From JBGPTK01 sp963797765 (GTDB taxonomy: Bacteria; Acidobacteriota; Terriglobia; Acidiferrales; UBA7541), in assembly GCA_963797765.1 (NCBI GenBank), contig CAWCQU010000003.1, positions 434,001 to 498,000 of the forward strand: 64,000 nucleotides of DNA, given 5' to 3'. The notes below the pieces were generated by a model. That model was not told the origin of the DNA. It was given only the letters and a program-made list of their open reading frames with translations, and made no database searches. This document shows, one piece after another, positions 49,733 to 60,900 of this stretch (the first letter of the stretch is position 1; every line of letters starts with the position of its first letter). The position numbers and the translations under genes were made by a program.

Positions 49733-50164
49733 TCACATTCGCTTTCTGGGTCATCCGCGTTTAAACCTAAGATGTCTCGTTGAAATGCGAGTTTGGAGAC
49801 AGTAAAGGCAAACGCGAACGGTTCAGTGGACATGTATTTTGGGCCAAGAGCACCGGCGGGCAAGGAAAGCAATTTGGATAGATACCGAACCCATCAGGCG
49901 ATGGTTCACGCTCTTGCGTCTATACGGGGCTTTGGAGCGGTGGTTCGACAAAAGATCGCGCCCGGGTGAAATCGAATTGCTAAAATAAGGCCCCGAAGCC
50001 GAAAACTTGGTAACTCGCGGTTAGTCGGATTCTGGGACCTCTGACCCACTCCCAACAATCTACTTCACTTGACGCCGCGAAGTGCGGACGATACGCTGTC
50101 GACGCTCGCTCTTCGGGTGCGAACTGCATGGCCACGCCGGGGATTCGATGCCAGTCAAAGCCAG
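49733..50164. other. Intergenic region upstream of mlaE
   Basis: About 430 bases without a gene or repeat that I recognise. It should hold the promoter of the mlaE-mlaF-mce operon. The mlaE frame extends upstream to 50069 without conserved sequence. Confidence 0.35.
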
Positions 50165-50941
50165 ATGGCGACACTAGTCAGCGAAACTATCAAACACAAA
50201 TTGATGACGTTTCAGGACTACGTTCTGCTGGTTTTCCAGTCCCTCAAGAACATTTTTACCGCCCCCCGCTATATTCTCGATTGTCTCGAACAAATGGACA
50301 CGATCGGAGTCGGCTCGCTGCCCATCGTCCTGGTTACCGGCTTCTTCATCGGCGCCGTCATGGTGCTGCAAACGGCCGCGCAGTTCCAGCGTTTCGGAGA
50401 AACCGCGCTCACCGGCGATGTGGTTGCGCTGGCTCTGGTCCGTGAACTGGGCCCAACGATCACGGCTTTATTAGTCGCGGGCCGCAATTCCTCCGGCATT
50501 GCCTCGGAATTGGGCTCGATGGTGGTGACCGAGCAAATTGACGCGATGCGCGCGATGGGCACCGATCCCATGCGCAAACTGGTCACTCCCCGAGTGGTGG
50601 CCACCATTCTGATGCTTCCGCTCCTCACCACGGCCGCCGATTTTGTCGGCCTGATCGGCGGTTACTTGGTCTCCCACGCGCAACTCAATCTCTCCGCCGC
50701 GCAATTCTGGCAGCGTGCCATCAACGCGCTGGCCTTCGGCGACATGGTGCAAGGCCTCAGCAAGCCCCTGGTGTTCGGCCTGATTCTTTCCACCGTCGGC
50801 TGTTACCAGGGCCTGAATGTTCGCGGCGGCGCGGAAGGCGTGGGCCGCGCCACCACCAGCGCCGTGGTGATCGCATCGGTTTCCATCATCGCATCCAATT
50901 TTTTCCTCAGCCGTCTGCTGCTCTTCATCTTCGAAAAATAG
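50165..50941 (+). CDS. mlaE: ABC transporter permease, MlaE family
   Basis: Inner-membrane permease of an MCE-type lipid transport system that moves phospholipids between the two membranes. It has about 258 residues from MATLVSE. Family motifs are VLVTGFFIGAVMVLQ, LVRELGPTITALLVAGRNSS and the MVVTEQIDAMRAMGTDPMRK coupling helix. The C-terminus has the GYYQGL-like STVGCYQGLNVRGGAEGVG. ATPase and MCE subunits follow in order. Confidence 0.93.
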   Translation: MATLVSETIKHKLMTFQDYVLLVFQSLKNIFTAPRYILDCLEQMDTIGVGSLPIVLVTGFFIGAVMVLQTAAQFQRFGETALTGDVVALALVRELGPTITALLVAGRNSSGIASELGSMVVTEQIDAMRAMGTDPMRKLVTPRVVATILMLPLLTTAADFVGLIGGYLVSHAQLNLSAAQFWQRAINALAFGDMVQGLSKPLVFGLILSTVGCYQGLNVRGGAEGVGRATTSAVVIASVSIIASNFFLSRLLLFIFEK

Positions 50942-51001
50942 TGTTTTCGCAATCGCCGCCAAAACCGGCAGTGGAATAGCTGCGCACGCCGCTCGGTTTT
51001 A

Positions 51002-51080
51002 GTAGCACAGCCACTCTTGGCTGTAGGCCTGGTGCAAGGCAATCGAAATTACACAGCAAGAGCGGCGGCTGTGGCACTAC
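51002..51080. repeat. Imperfect 79-base palindromic element, family D
   Basis: It starts GTAGCACAGCCACTCTTGGC and ends GGCTGTGGCACTAC, so its ends can pair. A related half-element is at 62967-62988 (reverse orientation) and another at 56994-57013. It lies between mlaE and mlaF. Confidence 0.6.
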
Positions 51081-51188
51081 AAGCGGAACCACCGCAGTAA
51101 ATCTCTTTGCATCCCCTCTGCTCCCTTTTCCATCTATAATCCCGTGGATGCAGAACGCCGCTTCTCACACGGTCCCCGGCGGGATTCG

Positions 51189-52103
51189 ATGATCGAGACC
51201 ATCCCCGGACAACCCGCCATCCGTTTCGAAGACGTCCACATTGCCTTCGGCGATAACGAAGTTCTTCGCGGCATTTCCTTTGAAGTCGCGCATCGCGAAA
51301 CCAAAGTTCTGCTCGGCGAAGGTGGCACCGGCAAAAGTGTACTGATGAAGCTCACCGCCGGGCTCCTCAAGCCCGATTCGGGCCGCGTGTTCGTGCTCGA
51401 TCAGGAAGTCAGCGCCATGCCCGAAGTCGCTCTCCTCGATTTTCGCCGCAACCTGGGCTTCGTTTTCCAGGAAGGTGCTCTCTTCGATTCCATGGACGTC
51501 GCATCCAACGTCGCCTTTCGTTTGCGCGAGGAAAATATCGACGACGATGAAATCGAAAAACGCGTCCACGAAGCCCTGCAGTTTGTCGAGATGGAAGACG
51601 CTCTTGATAAATTTCCCGCCGAACTATCCGGCGGCATGCGCCGCCGCGTTTCCATCGCCCGCGCGCTGATCGACCAGCCCCAGGTGGTTCTCTACGATTC
51701 GCCCACCGCTGGCCTCGACCCGGTCACATCGCAAACGATTATCAACTTGATCCTGCGCTTGCGCGATACGCAGGGCGTTTCCTCCATGCTCGCCACACAC
51801 CGGTTGCAGGACGCGTTCGGCCTGGCCAATTATCAATTCGATCCGAAAACCGGCCTCGTCCGGCACGATCCAGCCGTCAGCGGGCGACGAACCAACGGCA
51901 ACGCTCGCCCGCAATCCGCGCCGGCCACGCCCGCTTCACAAACGCAAGATAATCAACAACCAGCCCCCACCAATATCCTGGTAATAAAAGACGGCGTCGC
52001 CTATTTCGAGGGCCCCGCCGAATCCGTTTTGAAATCCTCCGATCCCTACTTGAAGGAATTTTTATCCTTTATCGGACAAGACGATCGGGCTCAAACTTAC
52101 TGA
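51189..52103 (+). CDS. mlaF: ABC transporter ATP-binding protein, MlaF family
   Basis: ATPase of the MCE lipid transporter, about 304 residues. Walker A is GEGGTGKS (residues 43-50), the Q-loop is FVFQEGALFDSM and the signature is LSGGM (146-150). The H-loop His is in SSMLATHRLQDA. Walker B reads VVLYDSPTAGLDP: a Ser stands where the catalytic Glu is expected after the Asp (residue 171). Relative to a plain MlaF there is a Ser/Pro/Gln-rich insertion (about residues 230-265) before the last strand. The gene lies between mlaE and the MCE-domain gene. Confidence 0.92.
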   Translation: MIETIPGQPAIRFEDVHIAFGDNEVLRGISFEVAHRETKVLLGEGGTGKSVLMKLTAGLLKPDSGRVFVLDQEVSAMPEVALLDFRRNLGFVFQEGALFDSMDVASNVAFRLREENIDDDEIEKRVHEALQFVEMEDALDKFPAELSGGMRRRVSIARALIDQPQVVLYDSPTAGLDPVTSQTIINLILRLRDTQGVSSMLATHRLQDAFGLANYQFDPKTGLVRHDPAVSGRRTNGNARPQSAPATPASQTQDNQQPAPTNILVIKDGVAYFEGPAESVLKSSDPYLKEFLSFIGQDDRAQTY

Positions 52104-52115
52104 GGAGGAAGGGAA

Positions 52116-53189
52116 ATGGCGCAGAAAAAAGAATTAACATGGTCGGAATTGCGCGTGGGCCTGTTCGTCCTGGCGGCTTTGTTCATTCTGGGCGTGGCGC
52201 TTGTCTGGATCACTGGCGGCGGGAACCTCAGCGCCAAATACACACTGAAGACTTACCTGCCGGAAGTTCAGGGAGTTGCCGCGGGCGCGCCCGTGCGCCT
52301 GGACGGTGTCGAAATCGGCAACGTGGATGCGATCCGCCTGAATCCCCATCCCTCCGCTCCCTCTCAAAATATTGAGCTGGTCCTTCGCGTCAGTAAAAAG
52401 TTTCAGCCCAACATTCGCTCTGATTCCACCGCTCAACTGATCACCGAAGGATTGCTCGGCAATCGCTACGTCAGCATCACCCGCGGTTTTACCGGCCAGC
52501 AAGTTCCCAATGGCGGTGTTGTGCCGGGCTCCTCCGAGCAGTCCATGAAAGATATTGTCCAGCGCGGCGCCGAAGTGGCCCAGAACCTGGACGTGCTCTC
52601 GAAGCAACTAGGCGAAATCGTTGACGAAGTTCATCGCGGCCAGGGCACGATTGGAAAACTGCTCACCGATCAGACTCTCTACAACAACATGAACGACGCG
52701 CTGGCCAGCGCGAACCTAATCATTACCGACGCCCGCAAAGGGCAGGGCACCGTGGGTAAGCTTCTCGTTTCCGACGATCTCTACAACAAAGTGAACGGCA
52801 CAATGGACCAGGTGAACGGCGTAATCACCGACGTTCGCGCGCAAAAAGGCACTCTGGGGAAATTTATTTATGATCCGGCCGTCTATGACAACGCGAACAA
52901 GTTTCTCGATCGCGGCAACGCATTCTTCGCCGATGTGCAGGCAGGCAAGGGAACTCTTGGAAAGTTGGTGGCTGACGAAACTCTCTACAACAACATGCGC
53001 GACGCTTCCGCCAACGTGAAGGAAGTCACCGCCAAACTCAACACGGGCCAGGGCACGCTCGGGAAAATGTTCAGCGATCCCCAATTCTACGACAACGCCA
53101 CGGGCCTGACCGGCGACCTGCGCTTGTTAATCGGCGACTTCCGCCAAAACCCCAAGAAATTCCTGCACGTAAAGCTGGCAATCTTCTAA
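52116..53189 (+). CDS. MlaD/MCE domain protein with C-terminal repeats
   Basis: Substrate-binding subunit of the MCE transporter, about 357 residues. An N-terminal anchor helix (LRVGLFVLAALFILGVALVW) is followed by the MCE domain (TYLPEVQGVAAGAPVRLDGV, AQLITEGLLGNRYVSIT). From residue 165 on there are five repeats of about 35-43 residues, each beginning G(Q/K)GT(I/V/L)GK and containing a (L/F)Y(N/D)N core: GQGTIGKLLTDQTLYNN, GQGTVGKLLVSDDLYNK, KGTLGKFIYDPAVYDN, GKGTLGKLVADETLYNN, GQGTLGKMFSDPQFYDN. The tail may form the helical bridge to the outer membrane (inference). It is preceded by GAGGAGG. Confidence 0.9.
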   Translation: MAQKKELTWSELRVGLFVLAALFILGVALVWITGGGNLSAKYTLKTYLPEVQGVAAGAPVRLDGVEIGNVDAIRLNPHPSAPSQNIELVLRVSKKFQPNIRSDSTAQLITEGLLGNRYVSITRGFTGQQVPNGGVVPGSSEQSMKDIVQRGAEVAQNLDVLSKQLGEIVDEVHRGQGTIGKLLTDQTLYNNMNDALASANLIITDARKGQGTVGKLLVSDDLYNKVNGTMDQVNGVITDVRAQKGTLGKFIYDPAVYDNANKFLDRGNAFFADVQAGKGTLGKLVADETLYNNMRDASANVKEVTAKLNTGQGTLGKMFSDPQFYDNATGLTGDLRLLIGDFRQNPKKFLHVKLAIF

Positions 53190-53240
53190 CGGTTATGCAG
53201 TCATCTCTAACCAAGCAGATCTCATAGGCGCAAAACGGCA

Positions 53241-53405
53241 AGGAGTGAGGGATCCCGAGCAGAAGTAATCTTTCACGCAACAGCGGCCTACTCAGCCCCC
53301 CTCCTTCCGACTCTGCGTTTCTGCAGTGAACAGCAGTGGTCTTGCCGTCATCCCGAGCGAAACAATTCGCCTCCAACTCAACAGGCAAAGCGCGAGGGAC
53401 CCAGG
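53241..53405. repeat. Intergenic family C and A repeat remnants
   Basis: GAGTGAGGGATCCCGAGCAG (from 53243), a degenerate family A piece (CTCTGCGTTTCTGCAGTGAA, about 53311-53330) and GTCATCCCGAGCGAA (53347-53361) fill the spacer between the convergent MCE and Aas-fusion genes. No gene is seen in 53190-53452. Confidence 0.5.
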
Positions 53406-53452
53406 GCAATCGTAATATTCCACACAGTAGCGAGCAACTCCGCACCACCCCC

Positions 53453-56400
53453 TCACTCCGCCGGCGAAAATTCCAATGCTCTGTCCTTAATCGCCCGCAA
53501 ATCCAATTTCCCCGTTCCCAGCACCGGAAACTCTTCCACCCGAAAGAACTGATTCGCCCGTGGCACCCACAAATTCGGCAAATCACATTTCGAAAGTTTT
53601 TCCACCACTTCCTTTAACGCAGCGTCATCCAAAGTATGCAGCACCACCAACCGCTCGCCTTTCTTCCCATCCGGGACGCCCGTCACCACGAACGTCTGTT
53701 CCGTCGCCCCCGCCAGTTCGTGCAATTCTTCTTCAATTTTGATATGCGGAACCATCTCTCCGCCAATTTTGCTGAATCGCGTCAAGCGGTCCGTAATCGT
53801 CAAAAATCCATCTTCATCCATCGACGCAACATCGCCTGTCACGTACCATCCATCCTTCAGCACTTCCGCCGTCTTATCCGCCCGCTTCAAATATCCCTTC
53901 ATCACATTCGGTCCGCTCACCAGAAGCAATCCCGGCTGATCGAGCGGCAGCGGCGCCATCGTTTCCGGATCAACAATCCTCGCGCTCACTCCTGGCAGCG
54001 GATGCCCAATCTTCCCGCGCTTCGTTCCCACCTGCCGGAATCCCGGCGCGCGGTAATCGCGCGTATTCACCGCCACCACCGGCGAACACTCGGTCGCTCC
54101 ATATCCCTCCACTGGCCGGATTCCGAAGCGGTCCTCAAACGCAAGTGATAACCGTTCCGGCAATTTCTCCGCTCCCGCCATCACGAATTGCACGCTGCCA
54201 AAATCCTCCGGCGAGCAGCGCCTCAAATACGCCTGCAAGAAAGTCGGAGTGGAAAGCAGAAACGTCACCCGGTATTCGCGTACCAGTTCCCCAACCGCAC
54301 CCAGGTCCAGCGGATTCGGATGGTACACAACTCCCACCCCCAGCACCGCAGGCAAACACAGCGTCACCGTAAATCCAAACGAATGAAAAAATGGCAACAC
54401 TCCCAGCATGCAGTCCTGCCGCCCCAGCATGAATGTTTGACCCAACTGCTCGATGTTCGACGCGATGTTGTAATGCGTCAGCATCACGCCCTTGGGATCG
54501 CCCGTGCTTCCGCTCGAAAAAATAATTGTCGCCAGGTCGTCCAATGTCGCCAGGTGCTTGCCGCCGTAAATCCGCTCGATCCAGCGAGCCGGCAGGCACC
54601 ACATGAACAGCGCAATTATTTTTTCCATTAACCGCGGATTCGCCGCCGCGTCTTCCAGCAAAATCGTTTCCGTCGGCACTTCCACTTTCAATTTCTCGAG
54701 CAGCGCCTTCGATGTCACCACCGTCATCAATTCGCACTGCTTCGCGCACGAGGCCAGCGTCGCGTTCGACGCCGTATAATTTAAATTCACCGGAATCTTT
54801 CCTGTCAGCATCGCCGCGAAATTCACCATCGCTCCCGGTACCGAAGGCGGCAGCATGATCCCCACCATGCCTTGCCCTTCCCACATTTTTCGCAGCCGCC
54901 GCGCCAGAAACAAAGTCCCCAGCAGCGCCGCCCCGAATTTCACGCGCGGCCGCCGCGCGTCTCCCATCGCAAATCGAAACGGATGCCGGTGCGCCGAGCC
55001 CACAAACGACCGGTGCACCGGCCTGCAGCCTCGGCTTGTGATTGCGATACGCCGCCGTCGCCAGCTCCTGCACCGCCTGCCGCACTTCAAATGGAGTCGA
55101 ATTCGGCGGCATCGGCTTCCCAAAACTCACCGTCACCGGATACGGAATCCGCCGCGGCAATTTCCACAAGAATCTACCTTTCTCATAGCTGAAAATGCTT
55201 CCCCACACGCCGTCCAGATTCACCGGCACAATCGGCGCGTCCACTCCGCGCATAATTCGCTCGAATCCGCGCCGGAAAGGCAGCAACTGTCCGATTCGCG
55301 TGATCTGCCCTTCCGCGAAAATGCACACCACCTCGCCCGCCTGGATCGCTTCGCTCGCGTCGCGCAGCGATTTCAGCATGTCCCGCGGCCGCAACTGCGA
55401 GGAAATCGGAATCGAGCGCAACAGCTTCGCAAACGGCTTCACGATTGGCATGTCGTAAATATCTTTGAACAAGATGAATCGAATCGGCCGGTCGGTTGAT
55501 GCGATCAGCAGCAGTCCATCCACCAGCGACATGTGGTTGGCCACAAACAGAGCGCCGCCCCGCTCCGGAATGTTGTCGCGTCCCTCCACGCGAATCCGGT
55601 ACAGCGAATGCGTGAGCATCCACAGCACCAGCCGCAGCAGCGAATCGGGCAGTAGCACCACTACATAGACGGTCGCCAGCGCCGTAAGTCCCGCCGTGAT
55701 CATAAAAATCATCACGGGGTTGGGATGCCCCACTTTCATCATGATCAATTGCGCCACCGGCTGCAGTGCGATTCCCACGAACGAAAGCAAATTCGCAGCC
55801 GCGATCACTCCGCCCTTGTGTTCCGGCGCCGGCCGGTGCTGGATCAACGCAAGGATCGGCACCGCAAAAAATCCCGCGAAAAATCCCAGCATCGCCAGGT
55901 GCGCCGCCACCGAGTCGTAGCTCAGGTGCGGCCGCCCCAGCAGTGCCGCCATCACTGTGATCCCAATCGAGCCCAGCGGAATCAATCCATACTCGATTTT
56001 ATTCCCCGATAAATATCCCGCGGCAAAGCTCCCCACGCCAATCCCGATTGTTACCGCCGCCATCAGCAAGCTGGTTTTGGTATCGCTCGCGTGCAGGATG
56101 TCTTTCGAATACAGAACAATATTGATCAGCAGCAGCGAGCCCAGAAACCAGAAATAAATGTTCCCGATCACTGCCAGCTTCAGCACGCGGTCCTGGCCGA
56201 TCAATTTCATCTGCGTCCACAGATCTCCAACCAGGTTCGCGCGAAATTTCTTGGTGGGATCGGCCGGCGGCACCTTCGTAATCCCCAGGCTCGTCACCAG
56301 CCCCACCACCGACAGCCCGATCAAAATAAATCCCGACCACTGCTGCCGCCCGTGAAAATGCGATGAAAGCACCGCCGCAAAAATTGTCCCAGTCAGCACC

Positions 56401-56885
56401 GCGATAAAAGTTCCCAATTCCAAAATCCCATTGCCCCAGGAAAGTTTTTTCTCCGGCAGCACTTCGGGCAGCAAGCCATATTTCGACGGCCCAAAAATCG
56501 CCGCCTGCGTAGCCACCAAAAACACCGCCGCAATTTCCATCGGCAAATAATTCATCGCCAGGCCCGCCAGCGCCAGGCACATCACCGTAATTTCCATGAA
56601 TTTCGTCGCAATGGTCACGCTGCGCTTGCTGAACCGGTCCGCCAGAAATCCGCCCGGCATCGAAAAAATCAGGAAGGGAATCGCAAACAGAAGGGGTATA
56701 CCCACTTCAAACAGCATGTCCCGCCGCTCCACCGGCAGGCCCATGTCCAAAACCAAATATCCCGCTAGCCACCGCAAAGTGTTATCGCTAAACGCTCCCT
56801 GGAATTGCGTCGCGATCAAACTCCAAAACCCCAGCCTCCAAGGTCCGTGCCCAGATGCGATTTGTGTGTTTGAAGTTTCGCTCAT
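53453..56885 (-). CDS. aas: Trifunctional lysophospholipid transporter / acyltransferase / acyl-ACP synthetase (frameshifted as sequenced)
   Basis: A fusion of what are separate LplT and Aas proteins in E. coli: uptake and re-acylation of lysophospholipids. Residues 1-420 are an MFS transporter (FQGAFSDNTLRWLAGYLVLD, PGGFLADRFSKRSV). Residues 440-640 are a PlsC-type acyltransferase with NHMSLVDGLLL (an NHxSxxD form of HX4D) and FAEGQITRIGQLLPFRRGFE. Residues 650-1143 are an AMP-binding enzyme with SSGSTGDPKGVMLTHYN, GYGATECSPVVAVN and DGWYVTGDVASMDEDGF. An extra base at about 55020-55022 shifts the frame at the acyltransferase/AMP-binding boundary. The start MSETSNTQ was chosen because earlier residues are not MFS-like. 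Confidence 0.9.
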
Positions 56886-57010
56886 GCAGAAAGCCAACAG
56901 CCGGCACGCCATCGCCGCCGCATTCCCGGCCAATGGAAACTAATCCGCGCAGTCTAACGGGAGAGCCACTCAGAGGCAAGTGGCCGCACGCCCTGGCAGT
57001 GGCTGTGCCA

Positions 57011-57403
57011 CTAAAATCGCAGGTGGGATTTTAGGGCGGCGGAGATGCGTTTGGGGGCAATTTGAAGGTAGCTGGTTTGCATCAGTTCTTTTACTTCGGC
57101 CCAATCGATTTTGGGGAGGTCCAGGCGGAGGGCGACCCAGCCTTTGGAGGCGATATAGGCTGGGAGATAGAACTTGGCGGGTTGGGCTGCGGCTAGAGCT
57201 TTGTTGTCGCCGGGGAGGACTTTGCCAGTGACGGCGATGATTCCGTCGCCGTGATGATTGTTGAGAAAGTAGGCGTAGGTTTTCTTGCGGATGCGGAAGG
57301 CGGCGTGTGATCCGCTGCGTTCGATGGTGGTTTCGGGGAGGCCGCTGGAAATTTTGATCAGGCGAGTCAGGTGGGGATGATCGTGGGGATGGGGTGGCAT
57401 CAT
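57011..57403 (-). CDS. MmcQ/YjbR family protein
   Basis: A 130-residue single-domain protein starting five bases after AAGGAG. Family features are SSGLPETTIERSGSHAAFRI, KKTYAYFLNNH and the end pattern GWVALRLDLPKIDWAEVKEL with SYLQIAPKR. These small proteins have a double-wing DNA-binding-like fold; function is unproven. The His-rich N-terminus (MMPPHPHDHPH) is unusual. A family D half-palindrome abuts its stop codon. Confidence 0.85.
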   Translation of the reverse strand: MMPPHPHDHPHLTRLIKISSGLPETTIERSGSHAAFRIRKKTYAYFLNNHHGDGIIAVTGKVLPGDNKALAAAQPAKFYLPAYIASKGWVALRLDLPKIDWAEVKELMQTSYLQIAPKRISAALKSHLRF

Positions 57404-57939
57404 GGCAGCTCCTTGGGGCTTGCCTCGACTAGAAAAGACCGATGAAACGGGCGGAAGACGTGGAAGTTTACCAGTCGTGGGGAGATTGGCAAGCGGGGAA
57501 GATTTTCGGATGCGTACAGCTTCTGGGAGGGGAAGCGCGTCAAATACTCGCGGCCAGAGAGGCGGCGCTACCAGGACTCGTAGAAGGAATTGGGCCGACG
57601 GCTGGGGGTAAGCCGGGACAGAACTCCGGGCGAGAAAGGAAAAGTTGGAATCGCTGAGGAATTTTGCGCCCGAGCGTGATATTTTCCCCGTTCGGTTCAC
57701 TAGTAGATGTGAGCCGGTGCGAGAACGAATCGTTGGCACGAGAGCGCAGAGAACCTCCCCAGACCCGGTCCCTCTGCTTGTCAGCAAGTGCGCATCTGAT
57801 TGGGAAGGCCAACCAAGGGGCAAGGTTCGCCTGAATCCAATGTTCGAATTGAGCCGAGGGATGCAATGCTAGTTCCGAGAAACAGAAAAATTAAAGTTGG
57901 CACGCATTTTTCTTTCAGTTTGGAAGCGGAGGCAATGAA
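57404..57939. other. Intergenic region upstream of the SBBP protein gene
   Basis: Over 530 bases between divergent genes. Only short overlapping ORFs without conserved features occur. The ribosome-binding site GGAGG of the next gene lies at its right end. No other element is recognised. Confidence 0.35.
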
Positions 57940-60900
57940 ATGAAGAAGCTTTCGATTGTTGTGGCTTTAACCGCCGCGGGGCTGCTCATGATGGCCGCCG
58001 CGAACTCCTGGCAGGGACAAACCTCATTTCAAAAGGCCCAATTCGCGGGCCTTCCGGGGACTGCCAACAAGCCGGCGCCCACATCCACCGTGAAGGGCGC
58101 GCTGGAAGCGTTTGGGCGGCTGCCGCTCAGCTTCGAAGTGAACACGGGACGGACTGACCCGCGCGTGAAATTCCTGGCACGCGGGCCCGGCTATGCAATG
58201 TACCTGGGCCAAAGCGAAGCGGTGCTTGTAAGGCATATTGCTGTTCCCGTGAATCAAATGAACGTGGCGGATTCACCGGTGGCCGGCATGATCGGAGAGA
58301 GCCGGAGAAAGAGCGTGTTTCGCCTGGATTGGCTGGGAGCCAACGCACGTGCGCGCATTCACGAAGAGGGCCGCCAGGCAGGAACCAGCAACTACTTCAT
58401 CGGCAACCAACCGGATAAATGGCGCAGGAAAGTGGCTCACTACGACAGCGTGAAGTACGACGATCTGTATCCCGGAATTAACCTGGTCTATCACGGCAAT
58501 CAACAAAATGTGGAATTCGATTATGAAGTGGCGCCAGGGGCGAACCCCAGCGCGATCCGGATTGGGATTGCAGGCCCGAGCGTGGTGGAACTGGCGAATG
58601 ATGGCATTTTAAAAATCAGCGCGGCAGGCGACCAGATCGCGCTGCAGCCTCCGATGGCTTATCAGGAAGAAAAGGGCCAACGAAAGGTGGTGGAAGCGCA
58701 CTACGTGCTGGACGGAACGCACCAGGTAAGCTTTCAACTCGGCACTTATGATCATTCCCGGAAATTGGTGATTGATCCGGTGCTGGATTATGCGGCTGCC
58801 TACGGAACGGAAGGCGGGTTCACGTATCTGACCGAGATTGCGGTGGACACACAGGGAAATACGTATGTGACCGGTTCCTCGTGCGATACCGACTACCCCA
58901 TCACTGCGGGAGCTTTTCAATCCACCGGAGGATCGACCACGGCGGAAGGCTGCTTCACGGCAGTAGTAAGCAAGTTGAATCCGAGCGCATCGAGCTTGGT
59001 CTACTCAACCTATGTAGGGGGAACGACGGACGACAGCACCGGAGGCCGGCTAAAGATTGATACAGCCGGCGAAGCGTATGTCGGCGGCATCACTGCGGCG
59101 ACGGACTTCCCCACCACTGCAAATGCATTCCAAAAACTGGCCAAAGGAGGCACGTGCGATTACGGGCCCTTCATCAAGGGGAAGCCTTGCTCCGATGGAA
59201 TTCTCTTCAAATTGAGCGCGGATGGATCGAGCCTGGTCTTTTCCACGTTGCTCGGCGGCGAGCGCATTGACATGATCACGGCGCTTGCGCTGGATGCGAA
59301 CAACAATATTTACGTGACAGGGGCGACAAACTCGACGGCTTTTCCGATCGTCGGCTCCGCGATCCAGAGCACCTATGGCGGTGGAACCTGCACCGAGGAC
59401 GTAGCAGCGTGCTTCGATGCGTTTGTCGCGGAGTTGAATCCGGACGCGTCTTCCCTGTTGGCTTCCACGTATTTGGGAGGGAATGACAACGATTACGGCG
59501 TGGGGATCGCGTTTGACCCAAGCGGAAATATGTACCTGGCGGGAAACTCTACTTCCACAAACTTCCCGACCACGGCAGGATCGTTCCAGCCAACGCATGC
59601 CGGGACGGTGGGGTCGCCACAGCCGGATGCGTTTGTGGCGAAGATGAACCCGGCTTTGTCCGCGCTCTCCTATTCGACTTTCATTGGCGGCAGCGCCTAC
59701 GACTTGGCGTTCGCGTTGAAGGTGGATTCCACCGGGGCCGCCTATATCACAGGTTCGAGCGCTTCGACGGATTTCCCGACCACTGCAGGGGCATTTCAGA
59801 CCGTCTATGGCGGGCCGACGGCGCCGCCACCGGACTGCCCGGACGCGATCGATTCGTTCGTGCTCAACGAACCAACTTGCGGGGACGTGTTTGTATCGAA
59901 GTTGAATCCGGCCGGGAGTGCGCTGGCGTTCTCGACCTATTTGGGAGGAAGCGGGAACGACATCGCGTTTAACCTCGCGCTCGATTCCGCATTGAATGTT
60001 TGGGTGATCGGGAACACCAATTCCCCGAATTTCGCGTATTCGAGCGATGCCTACTACCAGACCAGCAGCAGCACTCCAGAATTGTTCGTGGCGGAACTCA
60101 GCGCGGATGGCGCGCATGTACCGTTCGCCACTCCGCTGGTGAGCGGGACATCGGGAGGATCGCTCGGATTGGGAATTACGATCGACAGCACGGACAACGT
60201 GTATCTAGCCGGGCAATCGTCGATCTTCAATCCGACGCCAGGGACGTTTACAAGCGCCGCGGGAATTGGCGTGTTCGTGATGAAATTCTCGCCGGGGACC
60301 AGCCGGCCGGGAGTGCAGCTCTCGGCTACCAGTCTGAATTTCCCACCCACCAATTTGAACGGGACCAGCGATCCGCAGACAGTGACTTTGACGAACAACG
60401 GGACCGCGACTTTGCACCTGGCGATCTCACTGAACGATACAAGTTTTAATTTCAATCCTGTCTTGGATTTCACGGAATCAGACGATTGCGGCAACATGGT
60501 GGCAGCAGGCGCGCAATGCACGATTATGGTGACGTACCTGCCGACGCCGAATGATGAAGGGGCAGCGATCACGATTCTGAGCGATGCCCCCAATGCGCCT
60601 CACAAAATCACCCTACTCGGCACTTCAGTCTCGCCCGCCTCCGCTTCCTTCTTGCCCACCACCGTGACGTTTGGCGGACAGCAGCCGGGAACCACCAGCC
60701 CGTCGCAACTATTGAGCCTATCCGGCACTGGCACAAATTTCCCGAAGCCGACGGCGTTGCCGGTACTATCCGGTCCTAACACCGCTGATTTCCTGATGGA
60801 CACCACGAATTGCCAGCCGAATTCAAACTTTTGCTCGCTGGGGATTTCCTACGCGCCGCTGAACAGCGGCACGATTCCGCGCACATCGACTGCGACCGTC

